Shown: positions 43,044-52,373 of the stretch, one piece after another
Layout of the letters: every line of letters begins with the position of its first letter
Numbering within the stretch: position 1 is the first letter of the stretch
Assembly: GCF_023638035.1 (NCBI RefSeq)
Contig: NZ_JAKRVX010000003.1
Location: forward strand, 124,001-188,000
DNA length: 64,000 nucleotides
Origin: Natronocalculus amylovorans
Lineage (GTDB): Archaea > Halobacteriota > Halobacteria > Halobacteriales > Haloferacaceae
Reading direction: 5' to 3'
The notes under the pieces: generated by a model
Databases searched by the model: none
What the model was told of the DNA's origin: nothing
The model's input: the letters and a program-made list of their open reading frames with translations, nothing else
Program-made: the position numbers and the translations under genes

Positions 43044-44075
43044 TTACTGAATTTCTACGTGTTCTGATTCTTCATTAAGCGCAAGGTTCGCCGCGATCTC
43101 CGCGTTTCGCATTGCATACTGTGCAGTCTGTTGCAGACTCACCAGAACCTCCCGAATTTGGAGTAAATCTTTGTTATCCATCTCTGGAAGGTCATCAAGG
43201 ATCTCTTTTTCTCGGTTTGAGATCTCATGAAACAGATGTCGACAATCGATCGTCAGATCATAATCGCGTTCAACAACCGATCGAACTGCGAGTGTTGTCA
43301 GTTCATCAACCTTGTCGGTAAACTCACGAATACGCCGAACCGTCGCATCGTCAACATTGAGTGCGTGGCCATCAGCCTCGAGCACGATGTCTGCGATGTC
43401 TTCAGCATTGTCAGCAGTGAGTTCAAGATTCTTTGCGACCGATCGGTACCCGATCAGTGGGAAGCTTGATTCGAGCCCCACCGCTCGGCAGAGGTTCGGA
43501 TTTTGGTACGCTGTAAAGATCAGTCGAAGCAAAAGAACGAAAATCTTGTTTGCTTGGCGCTCACGATTGAGTGCTCGTTGTGCAAGGTCTGGGTTGTTAT
43601 GAGCGATTGCTTTCACTGCTTCACCACGCATTGTGCTGCCGGTGTTCTCCAGCCGCTCAAGTAGATTATCGAGTGTAAAATCTTCAGGATCAACTGAACA
43701 CCGAATTGCAATATCTTCCGGTGTCTCTTCGATCACACCAAGTCCCATTAGCTGTGTTTCTGCACGGTAGACGGCATTGATGTGTTCACTCTCGAGCGCG
43801 CCTTCGAGTTTTTGAACATGGATCACGCGACGACCAAGCACGTATTGTGCAACGATCGCTCGCTCAAGCGCCCCTGCATCAAGATTATCTGCATGAATGA
43901 TCGCCTCTGACTCCTCTGTGTGCGCTGATTTTGGAAGGACAGTCAGTGTCCCTTTCCCACCGAGTCGGATCGACACCTCGTCACCCTTGTTTACACCATG
44001 ATCCCGTGCCCACTCAGCTGGAAGTGTCATCGCAAGCGTTGACGGACCGAGCCGTTGGACCTTCCGTGTTTCCAT
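43044..44075 (-). CDS. AbrB-PhoU domain regulator
   Basis: From ATG 44075 the 343-aa protein begins METRKVQRLGPSTLAMTLPAEW, an AbrB/SpoVT swapped-hairpin DNA-binding domain (residues 1-45), followed by two PhoU-type three-helix bundles (about 110-335). Haloarchaeal PhoU-like proteins with this fusion are thought to regulate phosphate or other transport genes. A metal-binding E-x-x-x-D pattern appears in DNAEDIADIV. It is downstream of the NAD kinase family gene with a 91-nt gap. Confidence 0.88.
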   Translation of the reverse strand: METRKVQRLGPSTLAMTLPAEWARDHGVNKGDEVSIRLGGKGTLTVLPKSAHTEESEAIIHADNLDAGALERAIVAQYVLGRRVIHVQKLEGALESEHINAVYRAETQLMGLGVIEETPEDIAIRCSVDPEDFTLDNLLERLENTGSTMRGEAVKAIAHNNPDLAQRALNRERQANKIFVLLLRLIFTAYQNPNLCRAVGLESSFPLIGYRSVAKNLELTADNAEDIADIVLEADGHALNVDDATVRRIREFTDKVDELTTLAVRSVVERDYDLTIDCRHLFHEISNREKEILDDLPEMDNKDLLQIREVLVSLQQTAQYAMRNAEIAANLALNEESEHVEIQ

Positions 44076-44166
44076 GTGATCCAGTATCGCACCAATATCC
44101 TTAATCTTGTCTATACACATGGTTATGTAGACATAGATCTACAAGGAACAATTATGATCTAGCTGC

Positions 44167-45264
44167 TCAGACAACCTGTATCATCCGCTTTTCAAACCGT
44201 CCAACACGAACTTTTGTCCACCCCGAGAGCGTTTCATCCAACTCTGGATCATCTGTATCAACACGGAGGGTTCGAAGACCGTCGAGTTTCGATCGTGATC
44301 CAATAATTTCGATCTCACAACGCCGAATAACCGCCGGTGAGAGCTGTGGATTCCCACGACCGAACACAAATCCTTGTCCACCAATCGGAGACACAATAAT
44401 CACATTTCGATCACCAAGATTTTCGAGAATCTCCGCTTCCGTTGCATCCTTGCAGAGCACCTTTCCGGTCCACCCACGATCGGCGTTTGCATCCGGAACT
44501 GCTCGCCAAATATCAACGCCGATCGGCGATCCCTCAAATCCCAATTCAGTTTTCACCGTTCCAACTGTCGAACCAGGGGCGAGAATGTACGTCGTCCCTG
44601 GTTTGATATCATCAACAACGCCTGCGGCAAGCGCTTCGACAGTTCCTCCACCAAGCTGTTTTGATGATTGTAGGTCATCGGCAACAGGGACCGTTGCAAC
44701 CGCTCGAAGTTCAGGATGAACCTCTCCTTGCCTGTACTCATCCTCATTAATATCAAGCACTTCTCGCCGCTCCGTTCGATCGAACGTCGACGCAATTATG
44801 CCAGCATCTTCCGGTGACACTGCAAACACTGAAGAGTACACTTTCACACCAGCTGGAACGCCAAGCATCGGTGTCGTCGTATCCCCGATCGATTCAAGCA
44901 GCTCTGCGACGTCGGTCGCGGTGCCGTCGCCACCAACAAAAAGGATCAACGCGACATCCTCATCGGAAAATATCTTGACTGCATTCTGCGTGTCTTTTGC
45001 GGTTGTGTCTCCCTTTGGTGTGTAGACAACAGTTGGCTCAAACCCGGCGTCACGGATGATCGACGCACCCATTGGATCATCAATAGCGAGAATCTCGGCA
45101 TCTGGTCGACGTTGCTGGAGGATGTCCAGCGCTCGCGCTGCGCGCTGTGGTGCCCGTGGCTCTGCACCCAACTGCTTTGCCTCTTCGACTTTTCCGTCAG
45201 TTCCTTTTAATCCTACTCGGCCACCCATCCCCGCGATCGGATTAACAAGGACCCCAACTTTCAT
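44167..45264 (-). CDS. ATP-NAD kinase family protein (COG3199 type)
   Basis: The 365-aa protein from ATG 45264 starts MKVGVLVNPIAGMGGRVGLKG and shows the family GGDGTATDVAE loop (about 115), GVPAGVKVYSSVFA and GQGFVFGRGNPQLSP. These are predicted polyphosphate- or ATP-dependent NAD kinases, related to diacylglycerol kinases. The exact role is not proved. A TATA-like TTTATTAC about 25 nt upstream fits a leaderless start. Confidence 0.85.
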   Translation of the reverse strand: MKVGVLVNPIAGMGGRVGLKGTDGKVEEAKQLGAEPRAPQRAARALDILQQRRPDAEILAIDDPMGASIIRDAGFEPTVVYTPKGDTTAKDTQNAVKIFSDEDVALILFVGGDGTATDVAELLESIGDTTTPMLGVPAGVKVYSSVFAVSPEDAGIIASTFDRTERREVLDINEDEYRQGEVHPELRAVATVPVADDLQSSKQLGGGTVEALAAGVVDDIKPGTTYILAPGSTVGTVKTELGFEGSPIGVDIWRAVPDANADRGWTGKVLCKDATEAEILENLGDRNVIIVSPIGGQGFVFGRGNPQLSPAVIRRCEIEIIGSRSKLDGLRTLRVDTDDPELDETLSGWTKVRVGRFEKRMIQVV

Positions 45265-45337
45265 ACTGTAACACAATTTTGCAGTAATAAAAACCGTCGT
45301 GGGTTGCGTGACCGACACGTTCGCCGGAACTCGAATG

Positions 45338-45344
45338 ATTTTAA
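45338..45344 (+). promoter_or_regulatory. TATA-like box of the 39-aa gene
   Basis: ATTTTAA is centred about 28 nt before the ATG at 45369 and gives a leaderless promoter geometry. Confidence 0.4.
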
Positions 45345-45368
45345 CAGGTGGTTGTGTAACAGACTTTT

Positions 45369-45488
45369 ATGATTCCACTTACCGCGGATGCGCCAATGGG
45401 GCCACTTCCTGTTGAGGCAACCGGCATTGCTGTACTGTTGATCAGCGTACTCTTTGCTGTTGCGTGGCTTGCATACCTATACCGATAG
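45369..45488 (+). CDS. 39-aa single-helix membrane protein
   Basis: The frame begins MIPLTADAPMGPLPVEATGI, has one helix and ends AWLAYLYR, a positive-inside tail. A TATA box at the right distance supports it. It lies between the divergent NAD kinase and the convergent cinA-type gene. I recall similar tiny proteins next to this gene in other haloarchaea, but function is unknown. Confidence 0.55.
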   Translation: MIPLTADAPMGPLPVEATGIAVLLISVLFAVAWLAYLYR

Positions 45489-45495
45489 AACCCTC

Positions 45496-46200
45496 TCATT
45501 CAGTCTGTTCGTCAGGTACAACGTTTGACTGTGCTTCGAGCCACGCTTTTGCGTCACGAACAACTGCAGGATCTTCACCGGTGAGTTTCACTCGCACGTA
45601 GTGTCCAGGGTAGCTTCCAACAGACACGTCGAACTTCGATTGGACGTCATTTAGTCGATCGACTAGCGTGCTTTCGGGTTCATCAATCGTGACGGTCTCT
45701 GTTACCGTCTCCGTTCCAACAAACGCATCGGAAATCTGCTCAAACATCGCTTTCATTTCGGTAGGAACACCCGGAAGGACGTAGATTCGATCGACGATTG
45801 CACCAGGGGCTACGCCAACCTCATTTTTGAGCAGCTGGGCGCCTGCAGGCAACTGTGCTGCTTGCTCATTCCGCTTAGACGCTTTGTATCCACCTGATTT
45901 TTCAAGCCATGCTAGCGCGTCTGTGTGTGGCTCGATCGACCGACCAACGGCTGCACCAACGCCTTCCATCGTGACATCATCGTGGGTGGGGCCTAATCCA
46001 CCAGTGACAATCACTGCATCGTACGCTGCTTGGTATTCGTTGACAACACGGGCGATATCTGCGATGCGATCGGGGACGGTCGTAATTCGCGCAACCTGTA
46101 CACCGTTATCGTGAAGCTGCTCACAAATCCACGATGCATTCGTATTCACTGTCGAACCTGCCAAGATCTCATCACCAACGGTAACAATTGCAGCCTGCAT
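45496..46200 (-). CDS. CinA N-terminal / MoaB-like competence-damage protein
   Basis: From ATG 46200 the 234-aa protein begins MQAAIVTVGDEILAGSTVNTN and carries VIVTGGLGPTHDDVTMEGV and APGAIVDRIYVLPGVPTEMKAMF, the molybdopterin-binding (MoaB/MogA) fold of CinA. Family members are ADP-ribose pyrophosphatases or nicotinamide nucleotide amidases; only the N-terminal part is present here. A TTATTTTATGG TATA box lies 20-30 nt upstream. Confidence 0.85.
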   Translation of the reverse strand: MQAAIVTVGDEILAGSTVNTNASWICEQLHDNGVQVARITTVPDRIADIARVVNEYQAAYDAVIVTGGLGPTHDDVTMEGVGAAVGRSIEPHTDALAWLEKSGGYKASKRNEQAAQLPAGAQLLKNEVGVAPGAIVDRIYVLPGVPTEMKAMFEQISDAFVGTETVTETVTIDEPESTLVDRLNDVQSKFDVSVGSYPGHYVRVKLTGEDPAVVRDAKAWLEAQSNVVPDEQTE

Positions 46201-46442
46201 GTCTGTGTAAACCCTCGCCATAAAATAAGCCCTTCCGCCCCACGATGCTCAATAAATACCATACGGAAGCGATCGCTCCTGCTCTGTTATAACATATACC
46301 ATGGTGTACATAGTAATAAATTTCCTAAAATATCCTTCAAATATTGTATCTGGCTGCGCCTACACGACACATGTTTGCACAAAAATACAGAATAATTCGT
46401 ATTCGTCCAGTAATATTTGCCAGTGATTGATGAGTAGCAACA

Positions 46443-46449
46443 TTTAAAT
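46443..46449 (+). promoter_or_regulatory. TATA box of the tctCBA operon
   Basis: TTTAAAT is centred 30 nt before the ATG of the substrate-binding gene (46476). The preceding 190 nt is AT-rich and contains the palindromic ACCATGGT near 46290-46300, a possible regulator site. Confidence 0.5.
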
Positions 46450-46475
46450 CGGCAATTCCATTGTAGACACATGGT

Positions 46476-47501
46476 ATGGAAAGACGTACCTTTCTGAAAA
46501 CGACTGGCGCAATGAGCACAGTGGGTATTGCTGGGCTTGCAGGATGTACCGGAGACGACGACAACGGTGAGTTCCCAAGCGAAAATCTAACGTGGATGAT
46601 TCCATGGTCAGAAGGTGGAGGAACTGACGCATACGCTCGACAGCTTGCTCCGCTTATGGAGGACCCGCTTGGACAATCTGTCCAAATCGACAATCGCCCT
46701 GGTGCAGGCAGTTTGCAGGGATCTGAGTGGCTACACGGTCAAGACCCAGATGGCTACACGTTTGGGACTGTAAACACACCAGGATGGGACTTCACGTGGC
46801 GTGCACAAGAGGTTGAGGGCTGGGACGTTGAAGACTTCGAGCCAGTCAGCTATGCTGGTATCTTCGGATACACACTGATTGTCAACAATCAGCACGACAT
46901 CTCGGACTTCGGTGAACTTCGAGATGCGTACGCAGATGACGAAATCAGCGGTTTCGGATTCCAGGGCGTCGGTAGTGACAGCCACTTGGGTACGCTTCTG
47001 CTTCGCGAGAACTACGACCTTGCATACGATACCGCCGTCGCGTATGATGGTGGTGGCCCAACTCAAGAAGCAGTTATTTCGAACGAGGTCGCTGCAGGAT
47101 TCGCAACAAACACCTCTGCAGTCGCTGCCGAAGAGTCAGGAGAAGCAACAGCCATCGTTAATTTGATGGACGTTGACATCACTGATACGTTCCCAGAGAT
47201 TGACTCCATTACGAACTACGGAGATAGCCTCGCATGGATTACTGAGTTCTTGCAGGCACAGATTGCACCTCCTGGAACACCTGAAGAAGAACGACAGATC
47301 ATCTCTGAAGCCGTCAGAGAGGCCTGTGAGTCTGAAGACTCCCAACAGTGGGTGGAAGAAACAGGAAACATTATTGAGTACGGTACGATGGAAGAAACTG
47401 CAGAACGACTGGACGGAGTTGTTGACACGATCGAATCGGAAGTCGATGCTGCAATCGGTGGCTTCGACGAGTTCCTCCGCATCGTCGAAGAGGAATCATA
47501 A
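46476..47501 (+). CDS. Tripartite tricarboxylate transporter substrate-binding protein (TctC family)
   Basis: The 341-aa protein starts MERRTFLKTTG, a twin-arginine signal, and has a lipobox at GLAGC (Cys24), so it is a Tat-exported lipoprotein. The mature part has TTT-family motifs: TWMIPWSEGGGTDAYARQLAP, VQIDNRPGAGSLQGSEWL and DGYTFGTVNT. It would capture a carboxylate (citrate-like, or another organic acid) outside the cell. It is first in an operon with the small and large membrane subunits. Confidence 0.92.
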   Translation: MERRTFLKTTGAMSTVGIAGLAGCTGDDDNGEFPSENLTWMIPWSEGGGTDAYARQLAPLMEDPLGQSVQIDNRPGAGSLQGSEWLHGQDPDGYTFGTVNTPGWDFTWRAQEVEGWDVEDFEPVSYAGIFGYTLIVNNQHDISDFGELRDAYADDEISGFGFQGVGSDSHLGTLLLRENYDLAYDTAVAYDGGGPTQEAVISNEVAAGFATNTSAVAAEESGEATAIVNLMDVDITDTFPEIDSITNYGDSLAWITEFLQAQIAPPGTPEEERQIISEAVREACESEDSQQWVEETGNIIEYGTMEETAERLDGVVDTIESEVDAAIGGFDEFLRIVEEES

Positions 47502-47561
47502 GACGCGCAAAACCGTTTTTTGTACATACACTAATACCAGAGACCTACGACGAATATCACT

Positions 47562-48191
47562 ATGGACCAAATAAAAGGGGCAGCGGTTTCCGTCCAGCAG
47601 TCTGTTGCTGACGTCGGAGAAATTGTCCTGCGAGAGCGGCCAACGATGGAACACGTGTTACTCGTGCTCTTTCTTGCTGCAGCGACGTATATGTACCTTG
47701 GTGCATCAGAGTTCGCTGCGGCTGCAGCAGTCTTCCCGCGAGTAACTGCAGGGGTAACGATCGTTCTCTCAATCCTTCTTCTCTTCAGAAACTACCTTCC
47801 AGGGCCGATCCGATCGTTTGTTGCTGAACCGATGCAGCTTGGCAGCAAAGAGGCGATTATGGGTGAAGATGAAGACGACGATGGAGATGACGAACCAGCT
47901 GAAGAGTCGACACAACAAGCAGGAGCATATACATATGATATTGACGATCCACGTGGACCAGCAGTAACTGGTTTCCTCTGTGTGTTGTATATGGTTCTCA
48001 CATTTACGATCGGAATGTTGTATGCAACACCAATCTTTGTCGCGTTGTACGCATACTGGGCAAAGATGGAAAAATTCCGCGCGATTTCGCTCACAATATT
48101 GAGTTTTGTCATCGCATATGCGTTTTATTCACTCATTACGAGCGATATCGCAATCGGCTTCTACACTGAATGGAGGCTCCCAGTTCCATGA
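47562..48191 (+). CDS. TTT small membrane subunit (TctB family)
   Basis: The 209-aa protein has four membrane helices at about 26-45, 50-75, 125-150 and 160-195, and an acidic cytoplasmic loop of about 45 residues (GEDEDDDGDDEPAEE) between helices 2 and 3, which is longer than in bacterial TctB. Its stop overlaps the start of the large subunit (ATGA). The start context after a 60-nt gap fits operon translation. Confidence 0.85.
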   Translation: MDQIKGAAVSVQQSVADVGEIVLRERPTMEHVLLVLFLAAATYMYLGASEFAAAAAVFPRVTAGVTIVLSILLLFRNYLPGPIRSFVAEPMQLGSKEAIMGEDEDDDGDDEPAEESTQQAGAYTYDIDDPRGPAVTGFLCVLYMVLTFTIGMLYATPIFVALYAYWAKMEKFRAISLTILSFVIAYAFYSLITSDIAIGFYTEWRLPVP

Positions 48192-49684
48192 GCTTTGCAG
48201 TCTTCCTTGGTGCGGTTGAAGCCTTATTAAATCCAGTTACACTGGGTTGGATATTTGTCGGTATCATGATTGGCATCATTGTTGGTGCCCTTCCTGGTTT
48301 GGGGCCACCACTCGGCATGGCGATCATCCTTCCACTTACACTCCCACTGCAGCCTGCTGATGCAATTATCTTGTTAATTGGTGTCTACAGCGGGTCGATG
48401 TACGGCGGGTCGATCGCTGCGGTATTAATCAATACACCCGGGGTATCCTCATCAGCAGCGACAATGTTTGATGGCTATCCCATGTCCAAACAGGGGAAAG
48501 CGGCGGAGGCACTCTCAATCTCTGCAACTGCCTCCGCGATTTCAGGATTATTCACAATAACGGCGCTTATTCTCTTCTCACCACTGCTTATTACGATGGT
48601 ACTTGCAGTTGGAACGCCTGAGCGATTCCTTATTGCAGTGCTCGGGCTTGCAATGATTACCGTCGTAACGCGTGGGTCGGTTGCAAAAGGAATCCTTGCG
48701 GGTGTGACTGGCCTGTTAGTCACAACTGTTGGGTCTGCACCGATGACGCTCGATCGACGCTACGCTGACTCACTGCTCCTGTTTGATGGCATTGATTTCG
48801 TTGCGGTGTTGATCGGCCTGTTTGCGATCGCAGAGATGATGAAACTCGCAGGACAGGAAGGTGGCATTGCAGAGGGCGATGTCGTGATCGGTGGAAGCGT
48901 GTTAGAGGGTGTAAAAACAACAGTCAGACATCCCGTTACGATCGTCAAATCCGGGATGATCGGAATGATTGTTGGTGCAATTCCAGGTGCGGGTGCAACG
49001 GTCTCGAACTTCGTTGCATACTCGGAAGCGGTCCGCAGCTCCGATGACCCTGATTCATTCGGAACCGGAAATGAAATGGGTGTGCTTGCATCTGAAGCAT
49101 CCAACAACGGAACTGTCGCTGGATCGCTTGTCCCAGCACTCTCGTTCGGTATTCCGGGGAGTTCCTCAACGGCAGTCCTCATTGGTGGATTGCTAATGCA
49201 TAACCTTCGTCCAGGCCCAAGCATGTTCCAAGCGGATGGAAACCTGCTTTTGACCTACACCATGTTGCTTGCACTCCTTGCAGGAAACGTGTTGATCCTC
49301 GCATTTGGATTGACGATGGTGACAAAACTCGGATATCTTACAAAGATCGACACCGACTACATCATACCGATGGTTGTGGTGCTGTCGTTCCTTGGAACGT
49401 ATGCACTTCGTGTGAACCCGATCGACATTGTTACGATCATCTTCTTCGGTGTCATCGGCTTCTACATGGTGCGGTACAACTACTCGGTGATCGCATTCGT
49501 GTTAGGGGTGGTGTTAGGTGATATTGCAGAAGACAACCTGTATCGATCGCTTCAGCTTTCGGACGGATCGTGGATGATCTTCATCAACCCATTCGAGTAC
49601 GGCCGGTGGATCTCACCATTCATCGTGCTTGCGATCGTTGCACTGCTCTTTGGGCCGTTCATCAAGCGAGCTATTAGCCGCTAA
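48188..49684 (+). CDS. TTT large membrane subunit (TctA family)
   Basis: The 498-aa protein from ATG 48188 has 10-12 helices and the duplicated TctA signatures: GIIVGALPGLGPPLGMAIILPLT in the first half and GMIVGAIPGAGATVSNFVAYSEA in the second, plus LVPALSFGIPGSSSTAVLIGG. It forms the channel for ion-coupled import of the bound carboxylate. The start is fixed by the ATGA overlap; the upstream ATG at 48170 adds six residues. It ends the operon. Confidence 0.93.
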   Translation: MSFAVFLGAVEALLNPVTLGWIFVGIMIGIIVGALPGLGPPLGMAIILPLTLPLQPADAIILLIGVYSGSMYGGSIAAVLINTPGVSSSAATMFDGYPMSKQGKAAEALSISATASAISGLFTITALILFSPLLITMVLAVGTPERFLIAVLGLAMITVVTRGSVAKGILAGVTGLLVTTVGSAPMTLDRRYADSLLLFDGIDFVAVLIGLFAIAEMMKLAGQEGGIAEGDVVIGGSVLEGVKTTVRHPVTIVKSGMIGMIVGAIPGAGATVSNFVAYSEAVRSSDDPDSFGTGNEMGVLASEASNNGTVAGSLVPALSFGIPGSSSTAVLIGGLLMHNLRPGPSMFQADGNLLLTYTMLLALLAGNVLILAFGLTMVTKLGYLTKIDTDYIIPMVVVLSFLGTYALRVNPIDIVTIIFFGVIGFYMVRYNYSVIAFVLGVVLGDIAEDNLYRSLQLSDGSWMIFINPFEYGRWISPFIVLAIVALLFGPFIKRAISR

Positions 49685-49747
49685 CCTCGCGTTCGGCTCA
49701 ATTCCGATACGATTTTGAACTGTTGTGCATCAAAACTACATATACAT

Positions 49748-49924
49748 ATGAACGATAACATACTCTGGGGCGGAATCGGCGTCCTCCTCGCAGTCGGTGG
49801 CGCAGCAGTAATCGGTCTTGAAATGACACAGGCAGATCCACTAACACAGATTTACGGCGTCGGTGTCATACTCGCTGCACTCCTCACCGTGCTTATTGTC
49901 GCTCCGTCGTTCAGAGCAAACTAA
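49748..49924 (+). CDS. Small two-helix membrane protein
   Basis: From ATG 49748 the 58-aa protein begins MNDNILWGGIGVLLAVGG and has two helices (about 4-24 and 34-53), ending with APSFRAN. It follows the tctA gene by 60 nt; the A/T run at 49736-49747 is too near the start to be its promoter, so it is either read through from tctA or uses a weaker site. Function unknown. Confidence 0.55.
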   Translation: MNDNILWGGIGVLLAVGGAAVIGLEMTQADPLTQIYGVGVILAALLTVLIVAPSFRAN

Positions 49925-49973
49925 GTTGCCGCTTATCGGGGTGTTTTTTATCCCCTCTACCTTAGGGTAAATC

Positions 49974-50660
49974 GTGTTAACTGTCGAGCTACATACCCAT
50001 TCGGAGCTTTCACATGACGGGAGAGATCCTGTTGAACTGTTGCTTGAACAGGCAGCAGCGGTTGGGCTCGACGCAATTGCGATCACGGACCACGACGAAA
50101 TTGACGCGAGTTTACATGCCACCTCAATTGCACCAGAGTACGGTCTTGTAGGGATACCGGGCATTGAAATCACTTCTGCGGCCGGACATATTCTTGGGTT
50201 AGGTGTTACAGAAAAAATTCCTGCAGGGCTTTCGTATGATGAAACGCTTGACCAGATTAGAGAACAGGGAGGGATTGCAATCATACCGCATCCGTTCCAG
50301 AAATCTAGACATGGCGTCGCACCACACATTTCAACCGACCAGCTTGCAAGTGCAGATGCGATCGAAGTGTATAATTCACGCCTTCTTACTGGCCTCGCCA
50401 ACCGAAAAGCAGAGCAGTTTGCAATCGAGCATGGACTTCCAATGACCGCAGGGAGTGATGCACATATCTCGGAGATGGTTGGACAAGCCATAACAGAGGT
50501 TGGAGCCGAAGAGCAGTCCGCGGCTGCAATCCTTGATGCAATTCGAACTGGGCGAACAAGCGTCATTGGGCAACGGACACCATGGCACATTAGCTTTCGG
50601 CAGGCAGCGGGCGGGGCAAGACGACGGGTTGCACGAGGTATTTCGGAGCTATTTAGATGA
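49974..50660 (+). CDS. PHP-domain phosphoesterase
   Basis: The 228-aa protein starts at GTG 49974 and has the four PHP metal motifs: ELHTHSELSHDG, AITDHDEIDAS, IIPHPFQKS and TAGSDAHISEM. Members hydrolyse histidinol phosphate, nucleotides or short phosphodiesters; the substrate is unknown here. Its stop overlaps the start of the asparagine-synthase-like gene (ATGA), so the two are coupled. Confidence 0.9.
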   Translation: MLTVELHTHSELSHDGRDPVELLLEQAAAVGLDAIAITDHDEIDASLHATSIAPEYGLVGIPGIEITSAAGHILGLGVTEKIPAGLSYDETLDQIREQGGIAIIPHPFQKSRHGVAPHISTDQLASADAIEVYNSRLLTGLANRKAEQFAIEHGLPMTAGSDAHISEMVGQAITEVGAEEQSAAAILDAIRTGRTSVIGQRTPWHISFRQAAGGARRRVARGISELFR

Positions 50661-51775
50661 CTGAACACACTGCAGTTGACGGTGCAGAGCCGGGATTTAT
50701 TCATGATGCGATCGACCGTAGCGACCCGCTTCCCGGATCCGGTGGCTTTGCAGGCCGGATTGAACATGGCAAACGAGGCCCAGTTCTGGCACGTGATGTG
50801 TTGGGTCGTCGCCCATTATTTTCTGAACGTGACTCAATTGACCCGACAGCAAAAACAGCGTATGCATTCTCTCCGACAGAACTTGATGAGCCGATTGCAG
50901 TCCCTGCGGGAGTGCTCAGATCGATCGATGGAGATATCCAACATTGGACGCTCCCGCAACTTCCAGCGCACTCCGAACCGGTAGCCATGGATCGAATCAC
51001 AGATGCGGTGGGTGAATCAATCAGCGCAGTTGCTGAGCGCGACCTTGCAGTTGCATTCTCCGGTGGTGTTGACTCAGCACTCGTCGCTTCAGCCGTCCAA
51101 GACGCCCCATGTTATGTGGTCGGATTTGAAGGCTCACACGATGTTGAAAAAGCCAAGCAGGCTGCAGATTCGATGGGACGGTCGCTTACTGTTGTCGAAA
51201 TCACCCATGATGATCTGATCCGTGCAATTCCACGCATTGCGACCGCAATAAACCGGACGAACCCGATGGATATCGCCATTGCACTGCCACTGTATCTCGT
51301 TGCAAAAAAAGCACACAGTGATGGCTACAATCGGCTTGCACTCGGACAAGGAGCTGATGAATTATTTGGTGGCTATTCAAAACACGTTTCTCCGGCAGAT
51401 GACCACCGTGTCAACGCAGATACGGTCCGAGGTGCAATCAGAGAGAGTATTGGCACGCTTCCTGCGCAACTTGAACGGGATGTGTTGACACTCCGGTCGG
51501 TTGGTGTTGAACCGGTGACACCATACCTACACGACAGAGTCATTGTCGCAGCACTTGGCCTTCCCGCGTCACTGCTTGCGACACCGAGCGAGCGAAAAAT
51601 CGCGCTTCGACGGATTGCTGCTGACCATCTTCCAGAACCAGTATATACTGCAGACAAGAAGGCGGTTCAGTACGGAACATACGTGAGTCGAGAACTCGAT
51701 CGGCTTGCCCGCCAAGCCGGATTCAAACGCCGAATGGACGACCATGTTGGGCAGTACATTCGATCGTTATTGTAA
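50657..51775 (+). CDS. Asparagine-synthase-related ATPase (no classical glutaminase Cys)
   Basis: The 372-aa protein has the PP-loop LAVAFSGGVDSALVASA at about residue 135 and RLALGQGADELFGGYSKH, the synthetase motifs of AsnB. The N-terminal 110 residues resemble a reduced class II glutaminase domain (ARDVLGRRPLFS) but lack the N-terminal Cys nucleophile, as the protein starts MTEHTA. It probably uses ammonia or acts on another carboxylate or thiolation substrate. It is coupled to the PHP gene. Confidence 0.85.
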   Translation: MTEHTAVDGAEPGFIHDAIDRSDPLPGSGGFAGRIEHGKRGPVLARDVLGRRPLFSERDSIDPTAKTAYAFSPTELDEPIAVPAGVLRSIDGDIQHWTLPQLPAHSEPVAMDRITDAVGESISAVAERDLAVAFSGGVDSALVASAVQDAPCYVVGFEGSHDVEKAKQAADSMGRSLTVVEITHDDLIRAIPRIATAINRTNPMDIAIALPLYLVAKKAHSDGYNRLALGQGADELFGGYSKHVSPADDHRVNADTVRGAIRESIGTLPAQLERDVLTLRSVGVEPVTPYLHDRVIVAALGLPASLLATPSERKIALRRIAADHLPEPVYTADKKAVQYGTYVSRELDRLARQAGFKRRMDDHVGQYIRSLL

Positions 51776-51784
51776 CCCGATGTA

Positions 51785-52267
51785 TTAGTTCGAGGACAGT
51801 GCCTCATCAACGACACTAATTGCCTCACAGCCGATTGTAGCTGTATCTGTGTCAATGTCACGTTCTCGTAGCTCTGTTGGCGTATACCACTCCCACACGT
51901 CTGCGGCTGCTTCGCCTGCAGGTGGGTCAATATCTCGACTTTCAACCACCGCAAAATAGATGTGATCGATATGTTGATGACCGACAGTACCATTCGAGTG
52001 CACATTAATATCGTATAGCATCATATGCCGTGGTTCAGGAAGCGTCTCTCCTGCCGGTGCAGGGATCGTTGTGGTATCGTCGATTAGTGTCGGATTGAGG
52101 CCCGTTTCTTCACGGACTTCTCGAAGCGCAGCTTCGTGTGGGAGCTCGTCGCGGTCGACATGGCCCCCAGGTGGAATTGTTATTCCAAGCCGGTCATGAA
52201 GGTGCAGTGCAGTCGCACCATCGTTTACAATGTATGTTGTTGCAGTAAAATGGCGTGTTGTTTCCAT
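51785..52267 (-). CDS. NUDIX hydrolase
   Basis: The 160-aa protein has a full Nudix box, G-x5-E-x7-REVREETGL, in GGHVDRDELPHEAALREVREE. The N-terminal MRHFTATTY-like strand and C-terminal EWYTPTELRER fit the fold. It hydrolyses a nucleoside diphosphate linked to another moiety. It converges on the AsnB-like gene. Confidence 0.9.
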   Translation of the reverse strand: METTRHFTATTYIVNDGATALHLHDRLGITIPPGGHVDRDELPHEAALREVREETGLNPTLIDDTTTIPAPAGETLPEPRHMMLYDINVHSNGTVGHQHIDHIYFAVVESRDIDPPAGEAAADVWEWYTPTELRERDIDTDTATIGCEAISVVDEALSSN

Positions 52268-52373
52268 ACCTAACGCTACTGGAGTAGTGATTTACCGGTT
52301 TCGAGATAATATAGGGAGGACCGATCGGGCGACAAGGCTGCTCCGATCAGCATCGATAGTATGGGATGAGCAG

